This document shows positions 36,984 through 45,207 of a stretch of 64,000 bases of DNA, one piece after another; the stretch's first letter is position 1, and the number at the start of each line of letters is the position of its first letter. Source of the stretch: Rhizobiales bacterium 65-79 (lineage in GTDB: Bacteria; Pseudomonadota; Alphaproteobacteria; Rhizobiales; Rhizobiaceae); contig MKRJ01000019.1 of NCBI GenBank assembly GCA_001896885.1, positions 146,078-210,077 on the forward strand, given 5' to 3'. A program made the translations under genes and the position numbers. Below the pieces are notes generated by a model. The model saw only the letters and a program-made list of their open reading frames with translations, did not search any database and was not told the origin of the DNA.

Positions 36984-37331
36984 ATGGTCTATGTCATCGC
37001 CTCCACCTGCATCGACGTGAAGGACGGCGCCTGCCAGGACGTCTGCCCGGTGGAATGCATCTACGAAGGCGGACGGATGATGTACATCCAGCCTGAGGAG
37101 TGCATCTCCTGCGGCCTCTGCCTTTCCGTCTGCCCGGTGGACGCGATCTGGTCGGAAGACGATCTGCCGCCGCACGAACGGGAATTTCAGGCCATCAATG
37201 CGGAATTTTTCGGTCCAGGCGTAACGGGATGGGGCCAGCCGGGTGGCGCTTCGGCCCAATATCGGTCAGATAAGGACCATCCCGAAGTGGCGAGCCGAAA
37301 AGAGGAATTGATTACGCATGACGATTCATAA
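36984..37331 (+). CDS. FdxA-type ferredoxin
   Basis: 115 residues. Two cysteine clusters: C9-x7-C17-x3-C21-P-x2-C25 and C40-x2-C43-x2-C46-x3-C50-P, the pattern of 7Fe/8Fe FdxA ferredoxins. A C-terminal tail of about 55 residues (EREFQAINAEFFGPGVTGWGQPGG) is also typical. It sits between the enoyl-CoA hydratase and the aldehyde dehydrogenase and overlaps the latter by 14 bases, so it probably serves a redox step of this operon, perhaps with the FAD enzyme. Confidence 0.92.
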   Translation: MVYVIASTCIDVKDGACQDVCPVECIYEGGRMMYIQPEECISCGLCLSVCPVDAIWSEDDLPPHEREFQAINAEFFGPGVTGWGQPGGASAQYRSDKDHPEVASRKEELITHDDS

Positions 37332-38754
37332 GAATTTCATCGCCGGCGAGTGGCTGGCGGGCGGCGACGAGACGAAGAACATCAACCCGTCGAACACCGA
37401 AGAGGTGATCGGCGTCTACACGCGGGCTTCGCGCCACGATGCCGAAACCGCAATCGCCGCGGCGCGCAAGGCCTTCCATGGCTGGGCGCGATCCGGCATC
37501 CAGCAGCGCCATGACATATTGAAGAAGATCGGCGACGAGATCCTTGCCCGCAAGGACGAACTCGGCCTGCTTCTCGCCCGCGAGGAAGGCAAGACGCTGC
37601 CCGAGGCGACCGGTGAGGTGATCCGCGCCGGACAGATATTCGACTTCTTCGCCGGCGAAGTGCTGAGGCTCTCCGGCGAGAAGATCGCCTCCACGCGCCC
37701 CGGCCTCGAGGTGGAGATCACGCGCGAGCCGGTCGGCGTCGTCGGCATCATCACGCCGTGGAACTTCCCGATCGCCATCCCCGCCTGGAAGATCGCGCCG
37801 GCCCTCGCCTACGGCAACACGGTCGTGTTCAAGCCGGCCGATCTCGTGCCCGGCTCGGCCTGGGCGCTCTCCGACATCATCGCGCGCGCCGGCCTGCCGG
37901 AAGGCGTGTTCAACCTGGTCATGGGCCGCGGCTCGGTGGTGGGCGATGCCATGCTGAACTCGCCCGACATCGACGCCATCACCTTCACCGGCTCGGTCGC
38001 GACCGGCCGGAAAGTCGCGGCGGCCTGCGTCGAGCATATGAGGAAGTTCCAGCTCGAGATGGGCGGCAAGAACCCGCTCGTCGTGCTGGACGACGCCGAT
38101 ATGAAGACCGCCGTGGAAGTCGCGGCCAACGGCGCCTTCTTCTCCACCGGCCAGCGCTGCACGGCCTCCTCGCGCCTCGTCGTCACCGACGGCATCCACG
38201 ACAAGTTCGTCTCGGCGCTGACCGAAAGGCTGAAAGGCCTGACCGTGGACGACGCGGTCAAGAACGGCACCCATATCGGCCCCGTGGTCGACCAGTCGCA
38301 ACTCGACCAGGACATCTCCTATATCGACATCGGCCAGAAGGAAGGCGCCAAGCTTGCCTGGGGCGGCGAGCGGCTCAACCGTGAGAAGCCGGGCTTCTAC
38401 CTGCAGCCGGCGCTGTTCGTCGATACGGCGCCCGACATGCGCATCAACCGCGAGGAGATCTTCGGGCCGGTCGCGAGCGTCCAGCGCGTGAAGGGCTATG
38501 ACGAGGCACTGGCCGTTGCCAACGACACCAAATTCGGCCTGTCGTCCGGCATCTGCACGACCAGCCTGAAGCACGCCTCGCATTTCAAGCGCAATTCGGA
38601 GGCCGGCATGGTGATGGTCAACCTGCCGACGGCGGGCGTCGACTACCACGTGCCCTTCGGCGGCCGCAAAGGCTCCTCCTACGGGCCGCGCGAGCAGGGC
38701 CGCTACGCCGCCGAGTTCTACACCACGGTCAAGACGGCCTACACGCTGCCGTAA
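37318..38754 (+). CDS. Aldehyde dehydrogenase, 2-oxoglutarate-semialdehyde dehydrogenase-like
   Basis: 478 residues, NAD(P)-dependent. Seen: TPWNFPIAIPAWKIAPAL, KPADLVPGSA, FTGSVATGRKV, the catalytic glutamate in LEMGGKN and the nucleophile in GQRCTASSR. The pattern resembles alpha-ketoglutaric semialdehyde dehydrogenases (2,5-dioxovalerate to 2-oxoglutarate). It begins within the end of the ferredoxin gene. A DHDPS-family lyase follows, a pair also known from sugar-acid and hydroxyproline breakdown. Confidence 0.9.
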   Translation: MTIHKNFIAGEWLAGGDETKNINPSNTEEVIGVYTRASRHDAETAIAAARKAFHGWARSGIQQRHDILKKIGDEILARKDELGLLLAREEGKTLPEATGEVIRAGQIFDFFAGEVLRLSGEKIASTRPGLEVEITREPVGVVGIITPWNFPIAIPAWKIAPALAYGNTVVFKPADLVPGSAWALSDIIARAGLPEGVFNLVMGRGSVVGDAMLNSPDIDAITFTGSVATGRKVAAACVEHMRKFQLEMGGKNPLVVLDDADMKTAVEVAANGAFFSTGQRCTASSRLVVTDGIHDKFVSALTERLKGLTVDDAVKNGTHIGPVVDQSQLDQDISYIDIGQKEGAKLAWGGERLNREKPGFYLQPALFVDTAPDMRINREEIFGPVASVQRVKGYDEALAVANDTKFGLSSGICTTSLKHASHFKRNSEAGMVMVNLPTAGVDYHVPFGGRKGSSYGPREQGRYAAEFYTTVKTAYTLP

Positions 38755-38778
38755 AAATTGAAAAACGATGCCTGATTG

Positions 38779-38915
38779 CCCCCTCTCCGTCTCGGCTTCG
38801 CCTCGACACCTCTCCCCCACTCCGTGAGGGAGAGGACGAGCCGGCCGCACCGCCGGCACCCGTCCTCTCCTCCTTCAGGGGGAGAGGTGCCGAGCGCAGC
38901 GAGGCGGAGAGGGGG
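38779..38915. repeat. Large palindromic element, family A
   Basis: Imperfect inverted repeat between the aldehyde dehydrogenase and the DHDPS-family gene. The left arm starts CCCCCTCTCCGTCTCGGC and the right arm ends GAGGCGGAGAGGGGG; the centre has GAGCCGGCCGCACCG. It shares layout and core with the element at 9046-9177, though the arms carry several mismatches and the loop is longer. Confidence 0.8.
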
Positions 38916-38948
38916 ATTACCTCAAGAGAGATTCTCGGAGAACCCTCA

Positions 38949-39884
38949 ATGCCCACCCTTTCCGGCGTGATCGCCGCAGCCGCCACGCCCGTCCGCGAGG
39001 ATTTCTCGATCGACCTCGATCATCTGGTCGAGCATTGCCGCTGGCTGCTCGGCGACGGCGGCTGCGACGGCATCAACCTGCTCGGCACCACCGGCGAGGC
39101 GACCTCCTTTTCGACGGAACAGCGCATCGCCGCGATGCGCGCGGTCGCCAAGGCCGGCCTGCCGCTCGACCGGTTCATGGTCGGCACCGGCGCGGCGGCG
39201 CTGGCCGATGCCTGCACGCTCACCGCCGAGGCCAAGGCGCTCGGCTTTGCCGGCGCGCTGCTGCTGCCGCCCTTCTACTACAAGGGCCTCGATGCCGACG
39301 GCGTCGTCGCTTACGTCGAGGCGCTGATCGGCAAGGTCGGCGCGCAGGGCCTGAAGCTCTATCTCTATCATTTCCCGGCCAATTCGGCCGTGCCCTACAC
39401 GCCCCAGATCGTGGCGCGCCTGCGCAATGCCCATCCGAAGCAGGTGCTCGGCCTCAAGGACAGTTCGGGCGACCTCGATTACTCCGCCGGCCTGGCGCGC
39501 GAACTGCCGGGCTTCGCCGTCTTCCCCAGCGCGGAGGCCTCGCTCGGCCGCGCGGCGGAACTCGGCTTCGCCGGCTGTATCTCGGCCACCGCCAACGTCA
39601 CCGGACCCTACGCGCAGATCGCCTGGAGCGGTTCGGACGAAGGCGCAAAAAAGGAAGCGCTCGACAATGCCGTCGATATCCGCGCCATCATCGCGCGTTT
39701 CCCGCTGGTCGCCTCGATAAAGGCGGCGCTGGCGCTTCTGACCGGCCGCGAGGGCTGGGCGCGCACCATGCCGCCGCTGACGCCGCTGACGGCAAAGCAA
39801 CGCTCCGAACTTGCCGAGGCGCTCTCGACCAGCGCATTGGGAAAAGTCGCAGACCTGACCGGGAAGCGGCAAGCCGTGGCGTAA
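38949..39884 (+). CDS. Dihydrodipicolinate synthase family lyase/dehydratase
   Basis: 311-residue class I aldolase-fold protein. Seen: the start GVIAAAATPVREDFSIDLDHL, NLLGTTGEATSFS, LYHFPANSA with the catalytic tyrosine, and the Schiff-base lysine in VLGLKDSSGD. It follows the semialdehyde dehydrogenase after a palindromic repeat; the pairing suggests a 2-keto-3-deoxy sugar-acid dehydratase or a related deaminase producing 2-oxoglutarate semialdehyde. True DapA is less likely in this context. GGAG lies upstream of ATG 38949. Confidence 0.87.
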   Translation: MPTLSGVIAAAATPVREDFSIDLDHLVEHCRWLLGDGGCDGINLLGTTGEATSFSTEQRIAAMRAVAKAGLPLDRFMVGTGAAALADACTLTAEAKALGFAGALLLPPFYYKGLDADGVVAYVEALIGKVGAQGLKLYLYHFPANSAVPYTPQIVARLRNAHPKQVLGLKDSSGDLDYSAGLARELPGFAVFPSAEASLGRAAELGFAGCISATANVTGPYAQIAWSGSDEGAKKEALDNAVDIRAIIARFPLVASIKAALALLTGREGWARTMPPLTPLTAKQRSELAEALSTSALGKVADLTGKRQAVA

Positions 39885-39926
39885 GGGACTGTCTTACATA
39901 ACGCCGGTTCGGGTATGGCGACCAAA

Positions 39927-40047
39927 GCCCCCTCACCCGGTTTGCTTCGCAAACCACCCTCTCCCTGTCGGGGAGAGGAGCGCCGGCCGCGCCGTCATGC
40001 CTCTTCTCCCCAGCAGGGAGAAGGTGGCCCGAAGGGCCGGATGAGGG
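39927..40047. repeat. Palindromic element, family A
   Basis: In the gap between convergent genes 38949-39884 and 40099-41271. It begins CCCCCTCACCCGGTTTGC, has the core AGCGCCGGCCGCGCCG and ends GGCCCGAAGGGCCGGATGAGGG. The core is identical over 16 bases to that in the element upstream of fliP (62867-62987). A small inner hairpin (GGTTTGCTTCGCAAACC) is also present. Confidence 0.75.
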
Positions 40048-40098
40048 CATGCAAGCAGAGTGTCGATTCTCAGCGAGCCTCGAAGGACGCACCCAAAC

Positions 40099-41271
40099 CT
40101 ACAGCTTCGTCCAGGCGCCGTTCTTGCCTGAAGACTTCACGCAGGCTTCGATGAAAGCGACGCCCTCGACGCCGTCTTCCACCGTCGGGAAGATCACGTC
40201 TTTCGGCACCTTGCCGCCCTTCTTCCGCGCCGCGCGGATGGCCCGGGCCGCCTCGGCGTAGATGTTGGCGAAGCCTTCGAGATAGCCTTCCGGATGGCCG
40301 GGCGGAATGCGCGTGACGCGGCCCGCCGCCGCCCCCGCCCCCGCGCCGCCGCGGGTGATCAGCCGCTTCGGCTCGCCGAAGGGCGTGTACCAGAGATAGT
40401 TCGGGTCGGCCTGCGTCCATTCCAGCCCGCCCTTCGTGCCGTAGACGCGCAGCTTCAGCCCGTTCTCGTTGCCCGGTGCCACCTGGCTCGCCCACAGCAT
40501 GCCCTTGGCTCTGCTTTTGAAGCGCAGGAGCACGCTGACATTGTCGTCCAGCGGCCGGCCTTTAACGAAGGAGGTGAGGTCGGCGGCGAGCGTATCGAGT
40601 TCCAGCCCGGTGACGAAGCGGGCGAGGTTGTAGGCATGCGTGCCGATATCGCCGACCGCCCCGCCGGCGCCGGACTGCTTCGGATCGGTGCGCCACACCG
40701 CCTGCTTGGCGCCCGTGTCCTCGACCTTCTCGGTCAGCCAGTCCTGCGGATATTCGGCCTGCACGACGCGGATGTCGCCGAGCACGCCCTTCTGAACCAT
40801 CTCGCGCGCCTGCCGCACCATCGGGTAGCCGGTATAATTGTGCGTCAGCACGAAGATTTTGCCGGTTTTCTTCACCAGCGCCGCGAGCTTCTTCGCGTCG
40901 GCGAGGGTGGACGTCAGCGGCTTGTCGCAGATGACGTGGATGCCGGCCTCGAGGAACGCCTTCGCCGGCGGATAGTGCATGTTGTTCGGCGTCACGATCG
41001 ACACCGCCTCGATACCGTCGGGGCGCTTGGCCTCCGCCTTCGCCATCTCGGCGAAGGAGCCGTAGCTGCGCTCCGGGTCGAGGCCCAGTTCGGCCGCCGA
41101 CGCCTTCGCCCGCGCCGGATCGGACGACAATGCCCCCGCCACAAGCTCGAACTCGCCGTCCATCCGCGCCGCGATGCGATGCACCCCGCCGATGAAGGCG
41201 CCCTGCCCGCCACCCACCATGCCGAGCCGGATCGGGCCCTTGCCGGATTCGACTTGTCGCCCACTCACCAT
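40099..41271 (-). CDS. Gfo/Idh/MocA family oxidoreductase
   Basis: 390 residues, NAD(P)-dependent. The N-terminal fold is IRLGMVGGGQGAFIGGVHRIAAR (GxGxxG-like), followed by SIVTPNNMHYPPAKAFLEAGIHVICDKPLTSTL with the conserved EKP-type lysine as DKP, and a sugar-binding region DIGTHAYNLARFVTG. Typical substrates are inositols and sugar derivatives. ATG 41271 follows AGGGAGAGGA. It lies 94 bases downstream of the isomerase, in one transcription unit, with a hairpin between. Confidence 0.93.
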   Translation of the reverse strand: MVSGRQVESGKGPIRLGMVGGGQGAFIGGVHRIAARMDGEFELVAGALSSDPARAKASAAELGLDPERSYGSFAEMAKAEAKRPDGIEAVSIVTPNNMHYPPAKAFLEAGIHVICDKPLTSTLADAKKLAALVKKTGKIFVLTHNYTGYPMVRQAREMVQKGVLGDIRVVQAEYPQDWLTEKVEDTGAKQAVWRTDPKQSGAGGAVGDIGTHAYNLARFVTGLELDTLAADLTSFVKGRPLDDNVSVLLRFKSRAKGMLWASQVAPGNENGLKLRVYGTKGGLEWTQADPNYLWYTPFGEPKRLITRGGAGAGAAAGRVTRIPPGHPEGYLEGFANIYAEAARAIRAARKKGGKVPKDVIFPTVEDGVEGVAFIEACVKSSGKNGAWTKL

Positions 41272-41305
41272 CTCACGTTCCTCTCCCTATGCGACAATCG
41301 GTATT

Positions 41306-41365
41306 CGGCAGTCGGCAATCGGACTAAGAAAACCCGACTGCCGATTGCCGATCTGCCGACTGCCG
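41306..41365. repeat. Short inverted repeat between isomerase and oxidoreductase genes
   Basis: The segment CGGCAGTCGGCAATCGG (41306-41322) pairs with a related CCGATTGCCG...CCGACTGCCG block (41341-41365), separated by an A-rich loop. The right side carries extra bases, so alternative pairings are possible. It lies inside an operon and lacks a U-run, so it looks like a repeat or mRNA-stability element. Confidence 0.55.
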
Positions 41366-42427
41366 CTATTTCCCGATCCCCATCATCTTCCGAAGCTGCG
41401 CCCGGTCCGTCTGGCCGCCGGCGAAATCGTCGAACGCCTTCTCCGTCACCCGGATGATATGCGCGGCGATGAAGGGCGCGCCCTCCGCCGCACCCTGCTC
41501 CGGATGCTTCAGGCAGCACTCCCATTCGAGCACCGGCCAGGAATCATAGTCGTATTGCGCCATCTTCGAGAAGATGCCGGAGAAATCCACCTGCCCGTCG
41601 CCGAGCGAGCGGAAGCGGCCGGCGCGCTCGACCCAGCCGGCATAACCCGAATAGACCCCCTGCCGGCCGGTCGGGTTGAACTCGGCGTCCTTCACGTGGA
41701 AGGCGTAGATGCGCTCGTGATAGATGTCGATGAAATCGAGATAATCGAGCTGTTGCAGCAGGAAGTGCGACGGGTCATAGTTGATGCCCGCGCGCTTGTG
41801 GCCGCCGACCTCGTCGAGGAAACGCTCGAAGGTCGTGCCGTCGAAGAGGTCCTCGCCCGGATGCAGCTCATAGCCGATATCGACGCCATGCCCGTCGTAG
41901 AAATCGAGGATCGGCTTCCAGCGCCGGGCGAGTTCGGCGAACGCCTCCTCGATCAGGCCTGCCGGACGCTGCGGCCAGGGATAGAGATAGGGGAAGGCGA
42001 GCGAGCCGGAGAAGGAGACCGACGCGGTCAGGCCCATATGCTCGGAGGCCTTGGCCGCCGCCTTCATCTGGCCGACGGCCCATTCCTGCCTGGCCTTCGG
42101 ATTGTTGTGCACGGCGGCCGGCGCGAAGCCGTCGAACGGCGCGTCGTAGGCCGGATGCACGGCGACGAGCTGGCCCTGCAGATGGGTGGAAAGCTCCGTC
42201 ACCTCGACGCCGGCTTCCTTGCAGATGCCCTTCACCTCGTCGCAATAGGTCTTTGAAGAGCCAGCCTTTTCCAGGTCGAACAGCCGCGCGTCCCAGGTCG
42301 GGATCTGCACGCCCTTGTAGCCGAGATCGGCCGCCCATTTGGCGATCGAGGGCAGCGAATTGAACGGCGCCGCGTCGCCCGCGAACTGCGCCAGAAAAAT
42401 GGCCGGGCCCTTCATCGTCTTCGGCAT
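41366..42427 (-). CDS. Sugar phosphate isomerase/epimerase family protein
   Basis: 353-residue TIM-barrel protein of the xylose-isomerase-like superfamily. Seen: ADLGYKGVQIPTWDARLFDL, ELHPGEDLFDG with a metal-binding glutamate and histidine, NYDPSHFLLQQLDY, AFHVKDAEFNPTG and VLEWECCLKHPEQG. The metal ligands appear intact. Upstream of the Gfo/Idh/MocA gene in the same direction; such pairs often act in inositol or rare-sugar catabolism. ATG 42427 follows GGGAGAGA. Confidence 0.9.
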   Translation of the reverse strand: MPKTMKGPAIFLAQFAGDAAPFNSLPSIAKWAADLGYKGVQIPTWDARLFDLEKAGSSKTYCDEVKGICKEAGVEVTELSTHLQGQLVAVHPAYDAPFDGFAPAAVHNNPKARQEWAVGQMKAAAKASEHMGLTASVSFSGSLAFPYLYPWPQRPAGLIEEAFAELARRWKPILDFYDGHGVDIGYELHPGEDLFDGTTFERFLDEVGGHKRAGINYDPSHFLLQQLDYLDFIDIYHERIYAFHVKDAEFNPTGRQGVYSGYAGWVERAGRFRSLGDGQVDFSGIFSKMAQYDYDSWPVLEWECCLKHPEQGAAEGAPFIAAHIIRVTEKAFDDFAGGQTDRAQLRKMMGIGK

Positions 42428-42828
42428 TCTGTCTCTCCCTTGTCGGCCGCCAGTAAGCCATGGCAGCGCTGTCTTGTCGTCGGCGCCACAATGGCGCGGC
42501 CTTGGCGAAAGCTCAACCGGGGCACGGTGGGATTTTCGGTGGAGACTTCACCCGAAGGCCAGCGGGACAGCACCCCCCTCTGTCCTGCCGGACATCTCCC
42601 CCTCAAGGGGGGAGATCAGCCGGCCGCTCTGTCTTTCCCCTATTCTGCAGCCTCGAAGATTGGCGGAGGCCGAAATGACAGCTGATCTCCCCCCTTGAGG
42701 GGGAGATGTCCGGCAGGACAGAGGGGGGTGCGAAGGGGCACGGCCGGTCGAAATAGCCTGACTGCGATTTCCCCCCTCTCCAAATCATTGTAAGGGGCGG
42801 CGGTTCCTCTCATCCGAACGGCCTCCGC
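42428..42828. other. Gene-free stretch of 401 bases holding a long perfect palindrome
   Basis: Between the divergent isomerase and dehydrogenase genes. No supported gene. It contains the palindrome at 42571-42730. Promoters for both flanking genes must lie here; no clear consensus pair stands out to me. Confidence 0.6.
42571..42730. repeat. Large palindromic element with perfect 50-bp arms, family A
   Basis: Arms 42571-42620 and 42681-42730 are perfect reverse complements over 50 bases, separated by 60 bases starting CGGCCGCTCTG. The outer arms begin CACCCCCCTCTG. With the 9046-9177 element it is one of two copies with fully matched arms, suggesting a recent origin or ongoing conversion. Confidence 0.9.
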
Positions 42829-43818
42829 ATGCCCTCCCTCCCGATCGTCTATTCGACCCACACGCTGCACCCGCGCGCAACCGCCATGCTCGACGGCATC
42901 GCGACGATGAGGGTGGCCTCGGCGCTCGATCCGGCGATCTTCGTCCGGGAATCACGTGACGCCGCAGCTTTCGTCATCCGCGTGCCGGTGCCGGCGGAGA
43001 TATTCGAAAACGCGCCGCTGCTCCGGCTCGCGGCCCGCCACGGCGCCGGCCTCGACATGGTGCCGATGGAGGCGGCGACGCGCGCCGGCGTGCTCGTCGC
43101 CAACGTGCCCGGCGCCAACGCGCGCACGGTGGCGGAATACATCTTCTTCGCCGCCATGGCGCTTTTGCGCCGCTTCCGTCCGATCGACCGCGACCTTCGG
43201 ACGAAGGGCTGGCATGCCGGCCGCACCGAGACGGTGCGCGGCAACGAACTTGCCGGCCGCACCCTCGGCATCGTCGGCATGGGCAATATCGGCCGCGCGG
43301 CGGCTTCGATCGCGATGGCCGGCTTCGGGCTGAACGTCATCGCCACCAGCCGCAGCCGGCAAGGCCTGCCGGAAGGCGTCGGCTGGCGGACGCTGGAAGA
43401 AGTGATGGCCGGAAGCGACATCGTCGCCATCTGCTGCCCGCTGACGCCGGAAACGCGCGGCATGATCGACGCCGACCGCATCGGCCGCATGAAGCCGGAC
43501 GCGATCCTGATCAACGTCGCGCGCGGCGCGATCGTGGATGACGATGCCCTGCTGGCAGCGCTTCGCGAAAACCGCATCGGCGGCGCCGCGCTCGACGTTT
43601 TCGACACGCCGCCGGAGCCGGGCCACCCCTATTTCTCCTTCGACAATGTGCTGGTCACGCCGCACATGGCCGGCATCAGCGAGGAGAGCATGGAACGCAT
43701 GGGGACCGGCGCAATCGCCGAGGTGATCCGCGTGCTGAAGGGCGGCCTGCCCGTCAATCTGCGCAACCAGGAAGCGGTGGAGCACTACCGGCGGAGGTTT
43801 CCGGAAAGCCCTCTCTAG
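42829..43818 (+). CDS. D-isomer-specific 2-hydroxyacid dehydrogenase
   Basis: 329 residues of the PGDH-like family. The NAD fold reads GIVGMGNIGRAAASIAMAGF, catalytic residues are in INVARGAIVDDDAL (Arg), DTPPEPGHP (Glu) and VTPHMAGIS (His). RHGAGLDMVPMEAATRAGVLVANVPGAN is the usual substrate loop. Divergent from the isomerase/oxidoreductase pair. It may reduce a keto acid or oxidise a hydroxy acid in the same sugar-related pathway; this is inferred from position only. Confidence 0.92.
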   Translation: MPSLPIVYSTHTLHPRATAMLDGIATMRVASALDPAIFVRESRDAAAFVIRVPVPAEIFENAPLLRLAARHGAGLDMVPMEAATRAGVLVANVPGANARTVAEYIFFAAMALLRRFRPIDRDLRTKGWHAGRTETVRGNELAGRTLGIVGMGNIGRAAASIAMAGFGLNVIATSRSRQGLPEGVGWRTLEEVMAGSDIVAICCPLTPETRGMIDADRIGRMKPDAILINVARGAIVDDDALLAALRENRIGGAALDVFDTPPEPGHPYFSFDNVLVTPHMAGISEESMERMGTGAIAEVIRVLKGGLPVNLRNQEAVEHYRRRFPESPL

Positions 43819-44045
43819 GCTTTTCCCCACACCGCGCGCGGGAGAGGATAGCGAGGAGCAATCGGCGAAGGCAGTCCGGCATGGCGGCCGGAAGTGGAAA
43901 AAATCACGCCGCGAAAAGCACGGTCTTCAGGCCAGGTGCCTGGCTTTGCACGTAAATTCCAATCCTTCCGATCGCGGCAACGTGATTTTATCAACGCCTC
44001 TGCGCCCGCGCTTACCATCGAACGGTCATTGGGCAATGGACCGCG

Positions 44046-44825
44046 ATGGAAGCACAGATTCGAAACTACGAAATTTCTCTTAGTCGCCTTTCCTACCATG
44101 CGGCGGCGTTGCACGTCCTGCTGGCAGGCCGCCGCCTCCAGCGGCTTCTCAAGGCGAACTTCCATCCAACCGAGCCGCGCGTGCCCCGCGGCAATACCGG
44201 CGGCGGCCAATGGACGACAATTGGCGGATCGTACCGCCTACCTTCCGGCGCCCGCGTCATGCCCGTTGGCGGCGAGCCGCATCTCTTCAAGCTGCGGCCT
44301 GGCATGCTCGACGAAGGCGACGATCTGCCCGGCTTCGAGGATATTCAGGAGATCCCCATCGTCCGCCCTCATGATTCCAGCGACCGCCATTCGATCGTGC
44401 GACGTATCCCGATGGCGCCGTTCGTGGGAAAACCGGCCGGGACCTTGCCTCGCAAGCTTGAAGATATCGGCGCGCCAGCTTGGTTGCGGGAATACTACCC
44501 GCATATCGACGCCAATACGCAGGGCCCGAAATCGCTATCGGAACTGCGGGCCGGTGCGCAATCAAGCCGACCAGGGTATGATATTCATCACATTGTCGAA
44601 AAAAGTTCAGCTCTAGAAGAAGGCTTCCCGAAATCACTTGTGAACGGCCCCGACAATTTGGTCAGCGTCCCAAGGTTCATGCATTGGGAGATAACGGGAT
44701 GGTATCAGACAAGGAATCGAATTTTCGACTGGAGGTCACCTCGGGAATTACTTCGTCATGATTCTTGGGCAAAACGATACGATGTCGGATTGTACGCGCT
44801 GCGCAAATTTGAGGTTTTGAAATGA
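44046..44825 (+). CDS. HNH-like nuclease, probable toxin
   Basis: 259 residues. N-terminal third: helical, no signal peptide, then PRVPRGNTGGGQWT (residues 44-57), a linker motif seen in many rhizobial and phage-linked proteins. C-terminal third: YDIHHIVEKSSA (H181, H182), followed by GPDNLVSVPRFMHWEITGWY (N204, H213), the layout of HNH-type toxin nucleases ending in a W/DxHHIVE...NL(I/V)xV core. It overlaps by 4 bases a DUF2019 gene of the kind that often accompanies toxins. Local GC falls and codon use is AT-richer than around it, suggesting transfer. No trafficking domain is visible. Confidence 0.7.
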   Translation: MEAQIRNYEISLSRLSYHAAALHVLLAGRRLQRLLKANFHPTEPRVPRGNTGGGQWTTIGGSYRLPSGARVMPVGGEPHLFKLRPGMLDEGDDLPGFEDIQEIPIVRPHDSSDRHSIVRRIPMAPFVGKPAGTLPRKLEDIGAPAWLREYYPHIDANTQGPKSLSELRAGAQSSRPGYDIHHIVEKSSALEEGFPKSLVNGPDNLVSVPRFMHWEITGWYQTRNRIFDWRSPRELLRHDSWAKRYDVGLYALRKFEVLK

Positions 44826-45193
44826 GGTCCAGAGCTAGCCTAATAGAACTCGATTCTACAGATGCGCTTGTGGAAGAGTTCGAGAAAATATGCCTTGATC
44901 AATATGAATGCCTGCTGGACAGAAAGATCGCGCGCTACAACCGGTTGGTCGACAAGATCATCATTATTCTCGACGAACTAAAGTTGCGTAGTGAAAGGCA
45001 GCGCTTGCTCCCTCTTCTGAGTCATAAGAACAGGCAGGTTCGATATCAGGCAGCGATGGCGACTTTGCTGGTTGCCCCTGCGAGGGCCAAAGAAGCGCTC
45101 GAAAGGCTGAGCAAGAGCCACGAATTTCCCCAGGCTGCCGACGCCAGCATCGCGCTGGACAAGCTTGCGGACGGAAGTTTCGTGCCGTCGTAA
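44822..45193 (+). CDS. DUF2019 domain protein, probable immunity partner
   Basis: 123 residues, helical. LVEEFEKICLDQYECLLDRKIARYNRLVDKIIIILDELKLRSERQRLLPLLSHKNRQVRYQAAMATLLVAPARAKEALERL follows the DUF2019 pattern: an acidic first helix, a KYNRLxD segment and a HEAT-like repeat. The start overlaps the stop of the nuclease gene (ATGA), so the two are translationally coupled. An immunity role is inferred from coupling and family habit; the partner enzyme's inhibition is unproven. Confidence 0.75.
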   Translation: MRSRASLIELDSTDALVEEFEKICLDQYECLLDRKIARYNRLVDKIIIILDELKLRSERQRLLPLLSHKNRQVRYQAAMATLLVAPARAKEALERLSKSHEFPQAADASIALDKLADGSFVPS

Positions 45194-45207
45194 GGCAGTC
45201 CGCTCCC

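Noticed and set aside
43894..44616. A 240-codon plus-strand frame overlapping the nuclease gene
   Set aside because: It is a different frame over the nuclease, lacks motifs, and does not couple with the DUF2019 gene as the nuclease frame does.
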